NCBI GenBank assembly: GCA_021846965.1
Contig: JAJZWA010000018.1
Location: forward strand, 1-58,429
Direction: 5' to 3'
Source of the DNA: Pseudomonadota bacterium
GTDB lineage: Bacteria; Pseudomonadota; Gammaproteobacteria; Burkholderiales; Burkholderiaceae_C
DNA: 58,429 bases
The translations under genes and the position numbers were made by a program. This document shows positions 17,934 to 27,376 of this stretch, piece after piece. Position 1 is the first letter of the stretch. Each line of letters opens with the position of its first letter. Under the pieces are notes generated by a model. The model saw nothing but the letters and a program-made list of their open reading frames with translations, was not told the origin of the DNA and ran no database searches.

Positions 17934-20276
17934 GTGGTAAACCCGCAGGCAGCGGGGCTTTTCCCGGAGCAGCCGGAGGGCTCTGCCGCCTGGCGTCTGC
18001 AGGTGGCGGTCGATGCCCCAATCTGGGGCGCACTGGACTATTGCGCCGAAGGTGAACTGGCGCCCGGCACCGTGGTTCGCGTGCCCCTGGGACGTCAGCT
18101 GGTCTGCGGCATCGTGCTGCAGGCGCAGCCCCTGGCGCCCGCGGAGGCCGCCGGTCTCAAGGCGCTGCGGGAGGCCTGCGACGCGCTGGCCCCGCTGGGG
18201 GCGGACTGGATCGAGCTCCTGCGTTTCGCCGCCGACTATTACCAGCGCCCGCTGGGCGAGCTGATGGCCGCCGCGCTGCCGGGCTGGTTGCGCGAACAGG
18301 GGGCGCAGGCCGTGCAGCGCCGACTGCAGGCCGCGAGCCGGGCGGGCCTGCGCTATGCGCTGAGTGCCGCCGGGCGCGAGCAGCTGCCGCTCGGGCTGGG
18401 TCGGCGCAGCACGGCGCTGTGGCGCCTGGCCGAGGCGCTCGGACTGCCTGGGCCGGGGCAGCCGACCGGGCAGGAGCCCGCGGCCGCGCCGGAGCAGGCG
18501 CAGGGGCGGGAGGCCCCACCTCCCTCGCTGGACGAGGCCGGGGCGCGCCGCCTGCATCCGCGCGGCGCGGCCTTGCTGCGGGAATGGGCGCTCAAGGGCT
18601 GGCTGGTGGAACTGCCGCCCCAGCGGGCATGCGCCGATCCGGCCGGCCCGGCGCTGAGCCTGCACGCCGAGCAGGAGCAGGCCCTGCGGGCCCTGGCGCA
18701 GCAGCAGGGTTTCGGGGCGCAGTTGTTGTTCGGCGTGACCGGAAGCGGCAAGACCGAGGTCTACCTGCGCGCGGTGCAGCGCGTGCTCGAGCGCGACCCC
18801 CGGGCCCAGGCGCTGGTGCTCACGCCGGAGATCAATCTCACCCCCCAGCTGCTCCGGCGCTTCGCCGAGCGCTTCCCCGGCGAGCGCCTGGCGCTGTTGC
18901 ACAGCGGCCTGGCCGAAGCCGAGCGCTTCGATCACTGGGCCGCCGCCCACGACGGGCGCGCGCGCATCGTGCTGGGCACGCGCCTGGCGGTGCTGGCCAG
19001 CCTGCCGGGTCTGGCGCTGGTGGTGGTCGACGAGGAGCATGACCCTTCCTACAAGCAGCAGGAGGGGGCCCGCTATTCCGCGCGCGACCTCGCGGTGTGG
19101 CGGGCACGCCAGCGCGGTGTCCCCGTGCTGCTGGGATCGGCCACGCCCTCGCTGGAGTCCTGGCATGCCGCCACCCAGGGGCGCTACGGCCTGTTGCGCA
19201 TGCAGCAGCGCGCCAGCGGCGTGCTGCCTCGCGTGCGCCTGCTGCCCAGCCACCATGACCCCCTGCTGCGTGCCGGCGGACCGATCGGGCAGATCCTGTT
19301 CGATGCCATCACGCAGCGACTGCAGCAGGGCGAGCAGAGCCTGCTGTTCCTGAATCGCCGCGGTTACGCCCCGGTCCTGTGCTGCCCCGACTGTGGCTGG
19401 AAGTCCGACTGCCCGCATTGCGACGCGCATCTGGTCTACCACCGCAACGACCGCAGCCTGCGCTGCCATCACTGCGGGCACCGCGAGGCCGTGCCGCGCG
19501 CCTGTCCCGACTGCGGCAGCCTCGACCTGCAACCCCTGGGGCGCGGAACGCAGCGCGTGCAGGAGGCGCTGGCGGCGCTGTTCCCGCAGGCGCGCATTGC
19601 CCGCATCGATGCCGACACCGCCTCGCGCAAGGGCCAGGCGGAGGCCGGCTTCGCGCAGGTCCACGCGGGTGAGGTGGACATCCTGGTGGGCACCCAGATG
19701 GTCACCAAGGGCCACGACTTCCAGCGCGTCAGCCTGGTCGCGGCGCTCAATCCCGACGCCGGACTGTTCAGCCATGATCCGCGCGCGCCCGAGCGCCTGT
19801 TCGCGCAACTCGTGCAGGCGGCCGGACGCGCCGGGCGCGCCGCGGGCTCCACGCTGGCGCCCGAGATGCTGGTGCAGACGGCCTATCCGGAGCATCCCCT
19901 GTACCAGGCGCTGCAGCGCGACGACTACGCCGGTTTCGCCGAACGGGAATTGCTGGAGCGCAAGCGCGCCGGAATGCCGCCCTTCAGCTTCCAGGCGCTG
20001 CTGCGCGCCGAGCATGCGCGCGAGCAGCGCGTGCAGGAGTTCGCCGAACAGGCGGCCGGGCTGGCGGCAGCCCTAGCCGCCGAGGGCTCGCCCACGGTGT
20101 ATCCGCCGGTGCCGGCGAGCCTGGCCCGGCTGGCGGGCGTGCATCGCCTGCAACTGCTCGTGGAGGCCCCGCGCCGCGCCGTGCTGCACGCCTTTCTCGC
20201 GCGCTGGCGCGAGGCCCTGCAGGCACTGCGCGGCGGCGTGCGCTGGGCGATCGACGTCGACCCTACGGAATTCTGA
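17934..20276 (+). CDS. priA: Primosomal protein N' (replication restart helicase)
   Basis: PriA recognises stalled forks and D-loops and reloads the replicative helicase. The N-terminal fork-binding domain is seen in VAVDAPIWGALDYCAEGE. Helicase motifs include Walker A GVTGSGKT (residues 267-274), VVDEEHDPSYKQQ and GTQMVTKGHDF. Between the helicase lobes lies the zinc-binding module, with eight cysteines in CPDC/CPHC/CHHC/CPDC pairs around residues 482-525. The product of 780 residues is slightly long for the family because of an insertion near residues 170-215. The start is inferred as GTG 17934, just before the conserved domain; no in-frame ATG is close. DnaA boxes lie 100-290 bases upstream. 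Confidence 0.94.
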   Translation: MVNPQAAGLFPEQPEGSAAWRLQVAVDAPIWGALDYCAEGELAPGTVVRVPLGRQLVCGIVLQAQPLAPAEAAGLKALREACDALAPLGADWIELLRFAADYYQRPLGELMAAALPGWLREQGAQAVQRRLQAASRAGLRYALSAAGREQLPLGLGRRSTALWRLAEALGLPGPGQPTGQEPAAAPEQAQGREAPPPSLDEAGARRLHPRGAALLREWALKGWLVELPPQRACADPAGPALSLHAEQEQALRALAQQQGFGAQLLFGVTGSGKTEVYLRAVQRVLERDPRAQALVLTPEINLTPQLLRRFAERFPGERLALLHSGLAEAERFDHWAAAHDGRARIVLGTRLAVLASLPGLALVVVDEEHDPSYKQQEGARYSARDLAVWRARQRGVPVLLGSATPSLESWHAATQGRYGLLRMQQRASGVLPRVRLLPSHHDPLLRAGGPIGQILFDAITQRLQQGEQSLLFLNRRGYAPVLCCPDCGWKSDCPHCDAHLVYHRNDRSLRCHHCGHREAVPRACPDCGSLDLQPLGRGTQRVQEALAALFPQARIARIDADTASRKGQAEAGFAQVHAGEVDILVGTQMVTKGHDFQRVSLVAALNPDAGLFSHDPRAPERLFAQLVQAAGRAGRAAGSTLAPEMLVQTAYPEHPLYQALQRDDYAGFAERELLERKRAGMPPFSFQALLRAEHAREQRVQEFAEQAAGLAAALAAEGSPTVYPPVPASLARLAGVHRLQLLVEAPRRAVLHAFLARWREALQALRGGVRWAIDVDPTEF

Positions 20277-20279
20277 GAG

Positions 20280-20316
20280 GCCGCCAGCGCCGGGCGCGGC
20301 CCGGCGCTGGCGGCCA
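20280..20316. terminator. Perfect 17-bp inverted repeat between convergent genes
   Basis: The arms at 20280-20296 and 20300-20316 are fully complementary over 17 bp around a three-base GCG loop. They lie 4 bases after the priA stop and 10 bases before the end of the oppositely oriented oxidoreductase gene. The symmetric placement fits a bidirectional terminator, although no T-run flanks it. Confidence 0.7.
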
Positions 20317-20326
20317 CCCACCCGGC

Positions 20327-23300
20327 TCAGTGCGGAAGGGCCGCGCCCAGGGGCGCCGCGCGCGAGGCCGGCGCGGCCTGCGCCGCGGCGCGCCACTCCT
20401 GCAGCAAGGCCTCCCACTGGGGCAGCACCTGCTCCATGCTGCGCTGCTTCACCGGCCCGTAGCCGGCGATGCGCGAGGGCAGTTCGGCCACGCGCACGGC
20501 CAGATCCAGGTTGTCGGCTCGCAGCTGGCCCAGCAGTTGCTCCACCGTGTCGCGGTAGCGCTGGATCAGCGCGCGCTCGGCGCGCCGCTCCTCGCTGCGC
20601 CCGAAGGGGTCGAAGGCGCTGCCGCGCAGCACCTTGCCGTGGCGCAGCAGGCGCAGCGCCGTGCCCATCCAGGGGCCGAACTCGATCTTGCGCGGGCGCC
20701 CGTCGGGTCCGGGGCGGCTGAACAGCGGCGGCGCCATGTGGTAGCGCAGCTTGAAATCGCCGTCGAACTGTTCGCGCAGCGCCTTGGCGAAGGAGGGGTC
20801 GCTGTGCAGTCGCGCGACCTCGTACTCGTCCTTGTAGGCCATGAGCTTGAACAGCGTGCGCGCCACGGCTTCGCTCAGGCGCTTGCTGCCCAGGGCCGAT
20901 TCGGCCTGGGCCACGCGGTTCACCAGTTCCTGGTAGCTGCTGGCGTAGGCGGCGTTCTGGTAGCCGACGAGAAATTCGCTGCGCGTGCGCACCAGCTCGT
21001 CCAGTCCGGGGCGGCGCGCGAAGGCGATGACCTGCTCGGTGGCACCCAGCGCGGCCAGCTGCTGCGGATGCGCCGCCGCCTGGCGTCCCCACTCGAAGGC
21101 CGCCTTGTTCTGCGCCACCGCGACCTCGTTGAGCTCGATGGCGCGCAGCAGGGATTCGCGGCGCAGCGGGATCCAGCCTTTCTGCCACGCGAAGCCCAGC
21201 ATCATCGGGTTGGCATAGATGCTGTCGCCCAGCACGCGCCGCGCCAGAGCGTCGGCATCGAAGCCGGCCACCTGCTGCGCGCCCACGGCCTGCTCCAGCG
21301 CCTGGTGGCAGGCCGCGGCCGGGAATTGCCACTGCGGCTGGTGCACCAGCGCCGCGGTCGGTGCGCCATGGGTGTTGAGCGCGATGAAGGTGCGGTCCTT
21401 GCGCACCCGCGCCAGGGTCTCGCGGTCGGCGGCGACGATGGGATCGCAGCCCAGCACCAGCTCGGCCTCGGCCATCGCGATGCGCGTGGTGTGGATCTGC
21501 GCCGGATCGTCGGCGATGAGCACGTGGCTCCAGGTCGCGCCGCCCTTTTGCGCCAGGCCCGCGGCATCCTGCGTGACGATGCCCTTGCCCTCGATGTGCG
21601 CGGCCACGCCCAGCAACTGGCCGATGGTGATGACCCCGGTGCCGCCGATGCCGGCCACCAGGATGCCGTAGTTGCCTCCGCCGGCGCGGTCGGCCTTCAC
21701 CGGATCGGGCACCTGCGGCTCGACCAGCGCGGGCAGCGCCTCCAGGCTGGGCGCGGCGGCCGCGGCGGCCTTGCGGGGCTTGGCACCCTCCAGCGACACG
21801 AAACTCGGGCAGAAACCCTTCAGGCAGGAAAAGTCCTTGTTGCAGCTGCTCTGGTTGATGGTGCGCTTGCGCCCGAATTCGGTGTCCAGGGGTTCGACCG
21901 ACAGGCAGTTGCTCTGCTCCGAGCAATCCCCGCAGCCTTCGCAGACCAGCGGGTTGATGGCCACGCGCCGATCGGGCTCGGCCATGGTTCCGCGCTTGCG
22001 GCGGCGGCGCTTCTCGGTGGCGCAGGTCTGGTCGAAGATCAGCACCGTGGTGCCGGCGACCTCGCGCAGCCGGCGCTGCACGTGGTCGAGCTCATCGCGG
22101 TGCTGCACGCTCACGCCGGGGGCGAGGTCGCGCACCTCGCGGTATTTCTCGGGCTCGTCGCTGAGCACGACGATCTCGCGCACGCCCTCGGCGTGCAGCT
22201 CGCGACTGATCTGCCCCACGCTGAGCTGGCCCTCCACGGGCTGCCCGCCGGTCATCGCCACGGCGCCGTTGTAGAGGATCTTGTAGGTGATGTTCGCGCC
22301 GCTGGCGATGGCCTGGCGGATGGCCAGCAGCCCGGAGTGGTAGTAGGTGCCGTCGCCGAGGTTGGCGAACACGTGCTTGTCGGTGGTGAACGGCGCCTGA
22401 CCCACCCAGGCCGCGCCTTCGCCGCCCATCTGGCTGAAGGTGGAGGTGGAGCGATCTATCCACACCACCATGTAGTGGCAGCCGATGCCGGCCATCGCGC
22501 GCGAGCCTTCCGGCACGCGGGTGCTGGTATTGTGGGGGCAGCCGGAACAGAACCATGGCGGGCGCTTCTCGCTGGGCGGCGCCTCGGCCAGCGCGCGCTC
22601 CTTGGCCTCGATCAGCGCCACGCGCTCGCGCACCCGGCGTTGCAGGTCCTGCGGCGCCTGGGCCAGCAGCCCCAGGCGCTCCAGGCGCGAGGCGATGGCG
22701 CGCGCGATCACCGCGGGGTTCAGGTCGGCCTTGGCCGGAAGCAGCCAGTTGTCGCCGGGGTTGGCCTGGCTCCACTCGCCGCCGCTGCGATCGCCGGGCG
22801 TCTCGTTGAACTTGCCGATCACGTTCGGACGGACGTCTTCTCGCCAGTTGTACAACTCTTCCTTGAGCTGGTACTCGATGATCTGGCGCTTCTCTTCGAT
22901 AACTAGGATTTCCTGCAGCCCCGTGGCGAACTCACGGGTGATGTGGGCTTCCAGGGGCCACACCACCGCCACCTTGTGCACGCGCAGGCCCAGCTGGGCG
23001 CAGGCCCTTTCGTCCAGCCCGAGGTCGGCCAGCGCCTGGCGCGTGTCGTTGTAGGCCTTGCCCGAGGCCATGAGCCCCAGGCGCGCGTTCGGGCTGTCGA
23101 TCACCGTGTGGTTCAGGCGGTTCGCGCGCACGTAGGCCAGCGCCGCGTACCACTTCACGTCCATCAGGCGCGCTTCCTGGCTCAGCGGGTCGTCGGGCCA
23201 GCGGATGTGCACCCCGCTCTCGGGCATGGGGAAATCCTCGGGCAGGATGATGCGCACCCGCTCGGCCGATACGTCCACCGAGGCCGAGGATTCGACGACT

Positions 23301-23944
23301 TCCTGGATGGTCTTCATGCCGGCCCACAGGCCGCTGTAGCGGCTCATCGCCAGCGCATGCAGGCCCAGGTCCAGGATGTCCTGCACGTTGCTGGGGAAGA
23401 ACACCGGGAAGCCCACGGCCTTGAACACGTGGTCGCTCTGGTGCGCCGCGGTGGAGCTCTTGGCGACATGGTCGTCGCCGGCCACCGCGATGACCCCGCC
23501 GTGGCGCGCGGTACCGGCCATGTTGGCGTGCTTGAACACGTCGCCGCAGCGGTCCACGCCCGGGCCCTTGCCGTACCAGATGCCGAACACGCCGTCGAAG
23601 CGCTTGCTCTGGGGGTACAGATCCAGTTGCTGGCTGCCCCACAGCGCGGTGGCTGCGAGTTCCTCGTTGACCCCCGGCTGGAACACGATGTCGTGCTCGG
23701 CCAGCAGCTTGCGCGCCTTCCACAGCGCCTGGTCGTAGCCCCCCAGGGGCGAACCGCGATAGCCGCTGATGAAGCCCGCGGTGTGCAGGCCGGCGAGCTG
23801 GTCCCGCTTGCGCTGCAGCAGCGGCAGGCGAACCAGCGCGTGGATGCCGCTCATGAAGGCGCGGCCGGATTCCAGGGTGTACTTGTCGTCGAGACGGATC
23901 GTCTCCAGGGCCCGACGGACGGCTTCGGGCAGCGCTGCGTTCAT
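20327..23944 (-). CDS. Fused indolepyruvate:ferredoxin oxidoreductase
   Basis: This 1205-residue enzyme oxidatively decarboxylates aryl or branched 2-oxoacids to acyl-CoA with reduced ferredoxin. It fuses subunits that are separate in archaea. In order there is a pyrimidine-binding domain (FISGYRGSPLGGYD), a cysteine motif CSGCPHNTS, a TPP-binding domain (GIGCHYMV ... NLGDGTYYHSG), a ferredoxin-like cysteine cluster (CEGCGDCSEQSNC), and a C-terminal gamma domain (GIGGTGVITIGQLLG). ATG 23944 has a strong GAGGAGA ribosome-binding site. It stands alone. In aerobic proteobacteria the enzyme is usually linked to aromatic amino-acid catabolism, but no such gene is adjacent. Confidence 0.92.
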   Translation of the reverse strand: MNAALPEAVRRALETIRLDDKYTLESGRAFMSGIHALVRLPLLQRKRDQLAGLHTAGFISGYRGSPLGGYDQALWKARKLLAEHDIVFQPGVNEELAATALWGSQQLDLYPQSKRFDGVFGIWYGKGPGVDRCGDVFKHANMAGTARHGGVIAVAGDDHVAKSSTAAHQSDHVFKAVGFPVFFPSNVQDILDLGLHALAMSRYSGLWAGMKTIQEVVESSASVDVSAERVRIILPEDFPMPESGVHIRWPDDPLSQEARLMDVKWYAALAYVRANRLNHTVIDSPNARLGLMASGKAYNDTRQALADLGLDERACAQLGLRVHKVAVVWPLEAHITREFATGLQEILVIEEKRQIIEYQLKEELYNWREDVRPNVIGKFNETPGDRSGGEWSQANPGDNWLLPAKADLNPAVIARAIASRLERLGLLAQAPQDLQRRVRERVALIEAKERALAEAPPSEKRPPWFCSGCPHNTSTRVPEGSRAMAGIGCHYMVVWIDRSTSTFSQMGGEGAAWVGQAPFTTDKHVFANLGDGTYYHSGLLAIRQAIASGANITYKILYNGAVAMTGGQPVEGQLSVGQISRELHAEGVREIVVLSDEPEKYREVRDLAPGVSVQHRDELDHVQRRLREVAGTTVLIFDQTCATEKRRRRKRGTMAEPDRRVAINPLVCEGCGDCSEQSNCLSVEPLDTEFGRKRTINQSSCNKDFSCLKGFCPSFVSLEGAKPRKAAAAAAPSLEALPALVEPQVPDPVKADRAGGGNYGILVAGIGGTGVITIGQLLGVAAHIEGKGIVTQDAAGLAQKGGATWSHVLIADDPAQIHTTRIAMAEAELVLGCDPIVAADRETLARVRKDRTFIALNTHGAPTAALVHQPQWQFPAAACHQALEQAVGAQQVAGFDADALARRVLGDSIYANPMMLGFAWQKGWIPLRRESLLRAIELNEVAVAQNKAAFEWGRQAAAHPQQLAALGATEQVIAFARRPGLDELVRTRSEFLVGYQNAAYASSYQELVNRVAQAESALGSKRLSEAVARTLFKLMAYKDEYEVARLHSDPSFAKALREQFDGDFKLRYHMAPPLFSRPGPDGRPRKIEFGPWMGTALRLLRHGKVLRGSAFDPFGRSEERRAERALIQRYRDTVEQLLGQLRADNLDLAVRVAELPSRIAGYGPVKQRSMEQVLPQWEALLQEWRAAAQAAPASRAAPLGAALPH

Positions 23945-24177
23945 GGCGCCTATCTCCTCAGTGTGCGACTCGATGCGCAACGGCCGTCCCCTGCCACGGT
24001 GGTGGCAGGTGGTTCGCGACTGGCTCGGCAGGGTGGCGCCGCGCCCGCCACGGAGCAGGCTTCGTGGGCCCGCCCTGCGGTCGTCTCTCAGCCGGGCATC
24101 CTAGTCGGCCGCCCGCCGCTTGCCAACCGGAGCGCTACCTAGCATCCCGGAGCAGGCCGCTACGGCCGGGCGGTCAC

Positions 24178-24864
24178 TCAGCGCTGCTCCAGGCACAGCA
24201 CCGCGCTGCCCGGACTGCGCAGATTGGTGATGGTGGCCTGGCGACCCTTGAACCACACCTGCACTTCGCCGTTGGCATAGCGCGCGCCGTCGGCGGCCAC
24301 CGTCTGCTCGAGCTGCAGCACGCCCAGTGCCGTGCTCATGGTCACGCTGACGTCGCCGAAACTGGCCAGGAAGGAGGTGCCGTCATTGCACACGTAGCGC
24401 GTCGCCCCGGGCGGCATCGCGGCGGGTTGCGAGGCCGAGGCGGCCGGGGTCGAAGCCGGGAGGGCGGGGGCGGAAGCGCCCGTGGGGCCCGCGGGTGCCG
24501 CCGGAGCGGAGGCGGAGGAAGGCGCGGAGCTTGCCGCGGGAGCGGAGGCGCCGGGCAGCGCCGGCAGGCTGGCGGCGCTGGCGGGCGCCAGCGGCTGCAC
24601 CTCGACGCCCGGCGTGGGCTGCAGGCCCTGCGCCTGCGCCGCCGGTTGCGCGGGCACGCTGGCCGGGCTGACCGAAGGGGCGGGTGCCGGAGCCGAGGCG
24701 GGGTGCAGCACCACCACCGGCGCGGGGCCGTTGAGCGAGACGGTCTCGCAACCGCCCAGCAGGCCCAGGGCGGCCGCCGCGGCCAGGGCCAGTGCATTGC
24801 GCGGAATGTGCCGGTGTGCGTTGCGCGCAGCGCGCATTCTCGTGTTGGAGGTCGAGACAGGCAT
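24178..24864 (-). CDS. Lipoprotein with MliC/PliC-type lysozyme-inhibitor domain
   Basis: The 228-residue protein has a lipoprotein signal with lipobox LLGGC, then about 110 residues of Ala/Pro/Ser-rich linker, then a C-terminal domain of about 70 residues. That domain begins YVCNDGTSFLASF and ends VLCLEQR. The two-cysteine layout, the GARYANGEVQVWFKG segment and the overall size fit the MliC family, membrane-bound inhibitors of C-type lysozyme. The start at 24864 is preceded by AAGGAG; an upstream in-frame ATG lacks one. It lies 47 bases downstream of mltA in the same direction. A role in protecting peptidoglycan or restraining a hydrolase is inferred. Confidence 0.78.
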   Translation of the reverse strand: MPVSTSNTRMRAARNAHRHIPRNALALAAAAALGLLGGCETVSLNGPAPVVVLHPASAPAPAPSVSPASVPAQPAAQAQGLQPTPGVEVQPLAPASAASLPALPGASAPAASSAPSSASAPAAPAGPTGASAPALPASTPAASASQPAAMPPGATRYVCNDGTSFLASFGDVSVTMSTALGVLQLEQTVAADGARYANGEVQVWFKGRQATITNLRSPGSAVLCLEQR

Positions 24865-24911
24865 CGAAGCGGACTCCTTGGCGGCGGGTTGCATGCATTA
24901 CACCAGATCGA

Positions 24912-26219
24912 TCATGGGGCGGCGGCGGCAGTGTCGGGCTGCGCGCGGGGCAGCAGGATCCACATGCGGCCCGGCGACTGCATGCGTCCGGCGGCGTCCC
25001 CGGCGGCGTCGCCCGTGCCGAAGAACAGGTCGGCGCGCAAGGGGCCCTGGATGGCGCCGCCCACGTCCTGCGCGAACACGAGGCGCCGCAGCGGCTGGCC
25101 GGCCACGCGGGTGCTCAGCCACAGGGGCATGCCCAGCGCCAGCAGCTTCTTGTCCACGGCGACGCTGCGCAGGGCCGTCAGCGGAACGCCCAGCGCTCCC
25201 AGCGGCCCGCGCTGGGGCTGCTGCAGGGGTGCGGCGTGGAAGAACACCACGCGCGGGTTGGCGTCCAGCATCTGCTGCACCCGCTCGGGATGAAGCTGCG
25301 CCCAGGCGCGGATGGTCTGCATGGTCACGGTGCCGCGCAGGTCGCCCTGGTCGAGCAGCCAGCGACCCACCGACTTGTAGGGCCAGCCGTTGTCGCCCGC
25401 GTAGCTCAGGCGCAACATGGATCCGTCCGGCAGACGCAGCAGCCCGGAGCCCTGGACCTGCAGGAACAGCGCGTCCACCGGGCTGCTCAGCCAGGCGACC
25501 ACGTGGCGCCCGAGCTGTCGGCGCGCCTGCGCGTCGGCCTGGATCTGGGCGCGGCTCCAGAAGGGTTCCACGTGCACCTGGCCGTCGCCGTCGTCCACCC
25601 GGCGGCCGCGACGCACCTCGCCGCCAGCGCTGGCCGGCAGGTCCACGAGGTCGTCGGGAAGGCCCCAGAGCGGCACCACGTAGGGCCAGCCGCGGGTGGT
25701 CGAGCCGGCGAACACGGGTTCGTAATAGCCGGTGACCAGGCCCTGGTCGGCCCCGTCGGGCGCCAGCAGCTGCCAGGGCTGGAACCATTGTTCGAAGAAG
25801 GCGCGTTGCGCCGCGAGATCCGAGTCGGCGATCGACGCCGAGGCGGCGCAGGCGCGCGCCAGCAGCGCCACGCGGGCTCCGCAGTCGCGGCGCCAGGCGC
25901 GCCACAGCCCCTGGAAGTCGTCCGCCTCCCAGCCGGGCAGCTGGGCGAAGCTGGTCGCGCGCATGGGCAGGCCCGTGGCGGAGGCGGCCGGGGCGGGAGG
26001 CCGGACCGCGGCGGCCGAGGCCGCCGGGACAGTCGGCGCCGCCGCCACCGAGGCCGCCGAGCCGGCGCTCACCGGCGCGGGGCCCGTGCCGGGCCCGGGC
26101 GCCGTGGCGCAGGAGCCCAGCAGCATGCCGACGCCCAGCAGGCTCAGCAGCAGCGCGAACAGCCCGACCGGGCGCCGCGCGTGACGCGAGGCACTCGGAG
26201 ACTGCGCAGGCCGGGTCAT
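24912..26219 (-). CDS. mltA: Membrane-bound lytic murein transglycosylase A
   Basis: MltA cleaves the glycan strand of peptidoglycan, leaving 1,6-anhydromuramyl ends, and is an outer-membrane lipoprotein. The 435-residue precursor has a signal with lipobox LLGSC, an Ala/Pro-rich linker, the MltA domain (TGYYEPVF, then FLQVQGSGLLRLPDGSMLRLSYAG) and the C-terminal 3D domain with the catalytic Asp in FAQDVGGAIQGPLRADLFFG. ATG 26219 lies 14 bases after the apaG stop. The downstream gene encodes a lysozyme-inhibitor-like lipoprotein, so apaG-mltA-mliC form one probable operon. Confidence 0.93.
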   Translation of the reverse strand: MTRPAQSPSASRHARRPVGLFALLLSLLGVGMLLGSCATAPGPGTGPAPVSAGSAASVAAAPTVPAASAAAVRPPAPAASATGLPMRATSFAQLPGWEADDFQGLWRAWRRDCGARVALLARACAASASIADSDLAAQRAFFEQWFQPWQLLAPDGADQGLVTGYYEPVFAGSTTRGWPYVVPLWGLPDDLVDLPASAGGEVRRGRRVDDGDGQVHVEPFWSRAQIQADAQARRQLGRHVVAWLSSPVDALFLQVQGSGLLRLPDGSMLRLSYAGDNGWPYKSVGRWLLDQGDLRGTVTMQTIRAWAQLHPERVQQMLDANPRVVFFHAAPLQQPQRGPLGALGVPLTALRSVAVDKKLLALGMPLWLSTRVAGQPLRRLVFAQDVGGAIQGPLRADLFFGTGDAAGDAAGRMQSPGRMWILLPRAQPDTAAAAP

Positions 26220-26233
26220 GCGCCGCCGCGGTG

Positions 26234-26611
26234 TCAATGCAGGGTCACGCCCGGCGGGATCAGCGCGAACTCCGGGATGGTCGCGTCGAACTGCGATCCG
26301 TCCTCGGCCACGCACAGGTAGCTGCCGCGCATGCTGCCGCTGGGCGTGCGCAGGCGCGTCCAGCTGGTGTACTCGAACACCTCGCCGGGGCGCAGCAGGG
26401 GTTGCTGGCCCACCACGCCCAGCCCGCGCACCTCCTCGGTGCGCCCCGATTCGTCGGTGATGACCCAATGCCGGGCGATCAGCTGGGCGGCGCGACTGCC
26501 GCTGTTGCGGATGCGCACGGTGTAGCTGTAGGCCCACAGGCCCTGCTGGACATCGGACTCGTCGGGCAGGAACGCGGGTTCCACCGCCACCGAGAATTGA
26601 TAGGCATCCAT
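26234..26611 (-). CDS. apaG: ApaG protein
   Basis: The 125-residue protein is a single immunoglobulin-like ApaG domain. Visible elements are FLPDESDVQQGLWAYSYTV, NSGSRAAQLIARHWVITDESG, VVGQQPLLRPGEVFEYTS and GSMRGSYLCV. ApaG binds nucleotides and has been linked to cobalt/magnesium resistance and Ap4A levels, but its molecular role is not settled. It leads a probable operon with mltA and is divergent from rpe, with a 66-base gap between the two starts. This apaG-mltA and rpe arrangement is common in Burkholderiales. Confidence 0.95.
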   Translation of the reverse strand: MDAYQFSVAVEPAFLPDESDVQQGLWAYSYTVRIRNSGSRAAQLIARHWVITDESGRTEEVRGLGVVGQQPLLRPGEVFEYTSWTRLRTPSGSMRGSYLCVAEDGSQFDATIPEFALIPPGVTLH

Positions 26612-26677
26612 GGTGGCGTCGATTGTAGACACGGCGCGTTCCGGGGATAGGGGGGGGCCTCCTAGAATGTGCGGACC

Positions 26678-27376
26678 ATGACGACCTACCGCATCGCCCC
26701 CAGCATCCTGTCGGCCGATTTCGCCCGTCTGGGCGACGAGGTCCGCAGCGTCATCGACGCCGGCGCCGATTTCATCCACTTCGACGTGATGGACAACCAC
26801 TACGTGCCCAACCTGACGGTGGGCCCGCTGGTGGCGCAGGCCGTCAAGCCCTATTGCAAGCGCTCCGACGGCACGCCGGTCCCGCTGGACGTGCATCTCA
26901 TGGTCGAGCCCGTCGACGCGCTGGCGCAGATGTTCGCCAAGGCGGGGGCCGACATCATCAGCTTCCATCCCGAGGCCAGCCGCCATGTCGATCGCACGCT
27001 GCAGCTGATCCGCGACGCCGGATGCCGCGCCGGGCTGGTGTTCAACCCCGCCTCCAGCCTGGACGTGCTCGACCACGTCATGGACAAGGTCGACCTGGTG
27101 CTGATTATGAGCGTCAACCCCGGTTTCGGCGGGCAGAGCTTCATTCCCGAGGCGCTGCGCAAGACCGCCATGGTGCGCCAGCGCCTGGACGCCTACCGTG
27201 CGCAAGGCGGGCGCGAGGTGCTGCTGGAGGTCGACGGAGGCATCAAGGCCGAGAACATCGCGGCGGTGGCCGCGGCCGGTGCCGACACCTTCGTGGCCGG
27301 CAGCGCCATCTTCGGGCAGAAGGACTACCGCGCCGTCATCGACTCGATGCGTGCCGAACTGGCGCGGGTGGCATGA
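26678..27376 (+). CDS. rpe: Ribulose-phosphate 3-epimerase
   Basis: Rpe interconverts ribulose 5-phosphate and xylulose 5-phosphate in the pentose phosphate and Calvin pathways. The 232-residue TIM barrel shows [13 protein letters not shown], the metal-binding [14 protein letters not shown] and [15 protein letters not shown] and LEVDGGI. The start is the ATG after the divergent promoter gap, where a TAGAAT -10-like box lies close upstream. Its end overlaps the gph start (ATGA), so the two are coupled. Confidence 0.96.
   Translation: MTTYRIAPSILSADFARLGDEVRSVIDAGADFIHFDVMDNHYVPNLTVGPLVAQAVKPYCKRSDGTPVPLDVHLMVEPVDALAQMFAKAGADIISFHPEASRHVDRTLQLIRDAGCRAGLVFNPASSLDVLDHVMDKVDLVLIMSVNPGFGGQSFIPEALRKTAMVRQRLDAYRAQGGREVLLEVDGGIKAENIAAVAAAGADTFVAGSAIFGQKDYRAVIDSMRAELARVA

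Noticed and set aside
17722-17940. 72-codon frame in the hemE-priA gap
   Set aside because: It covers the DnaA boxes, has no ribosome-binding site and resembles no protein.
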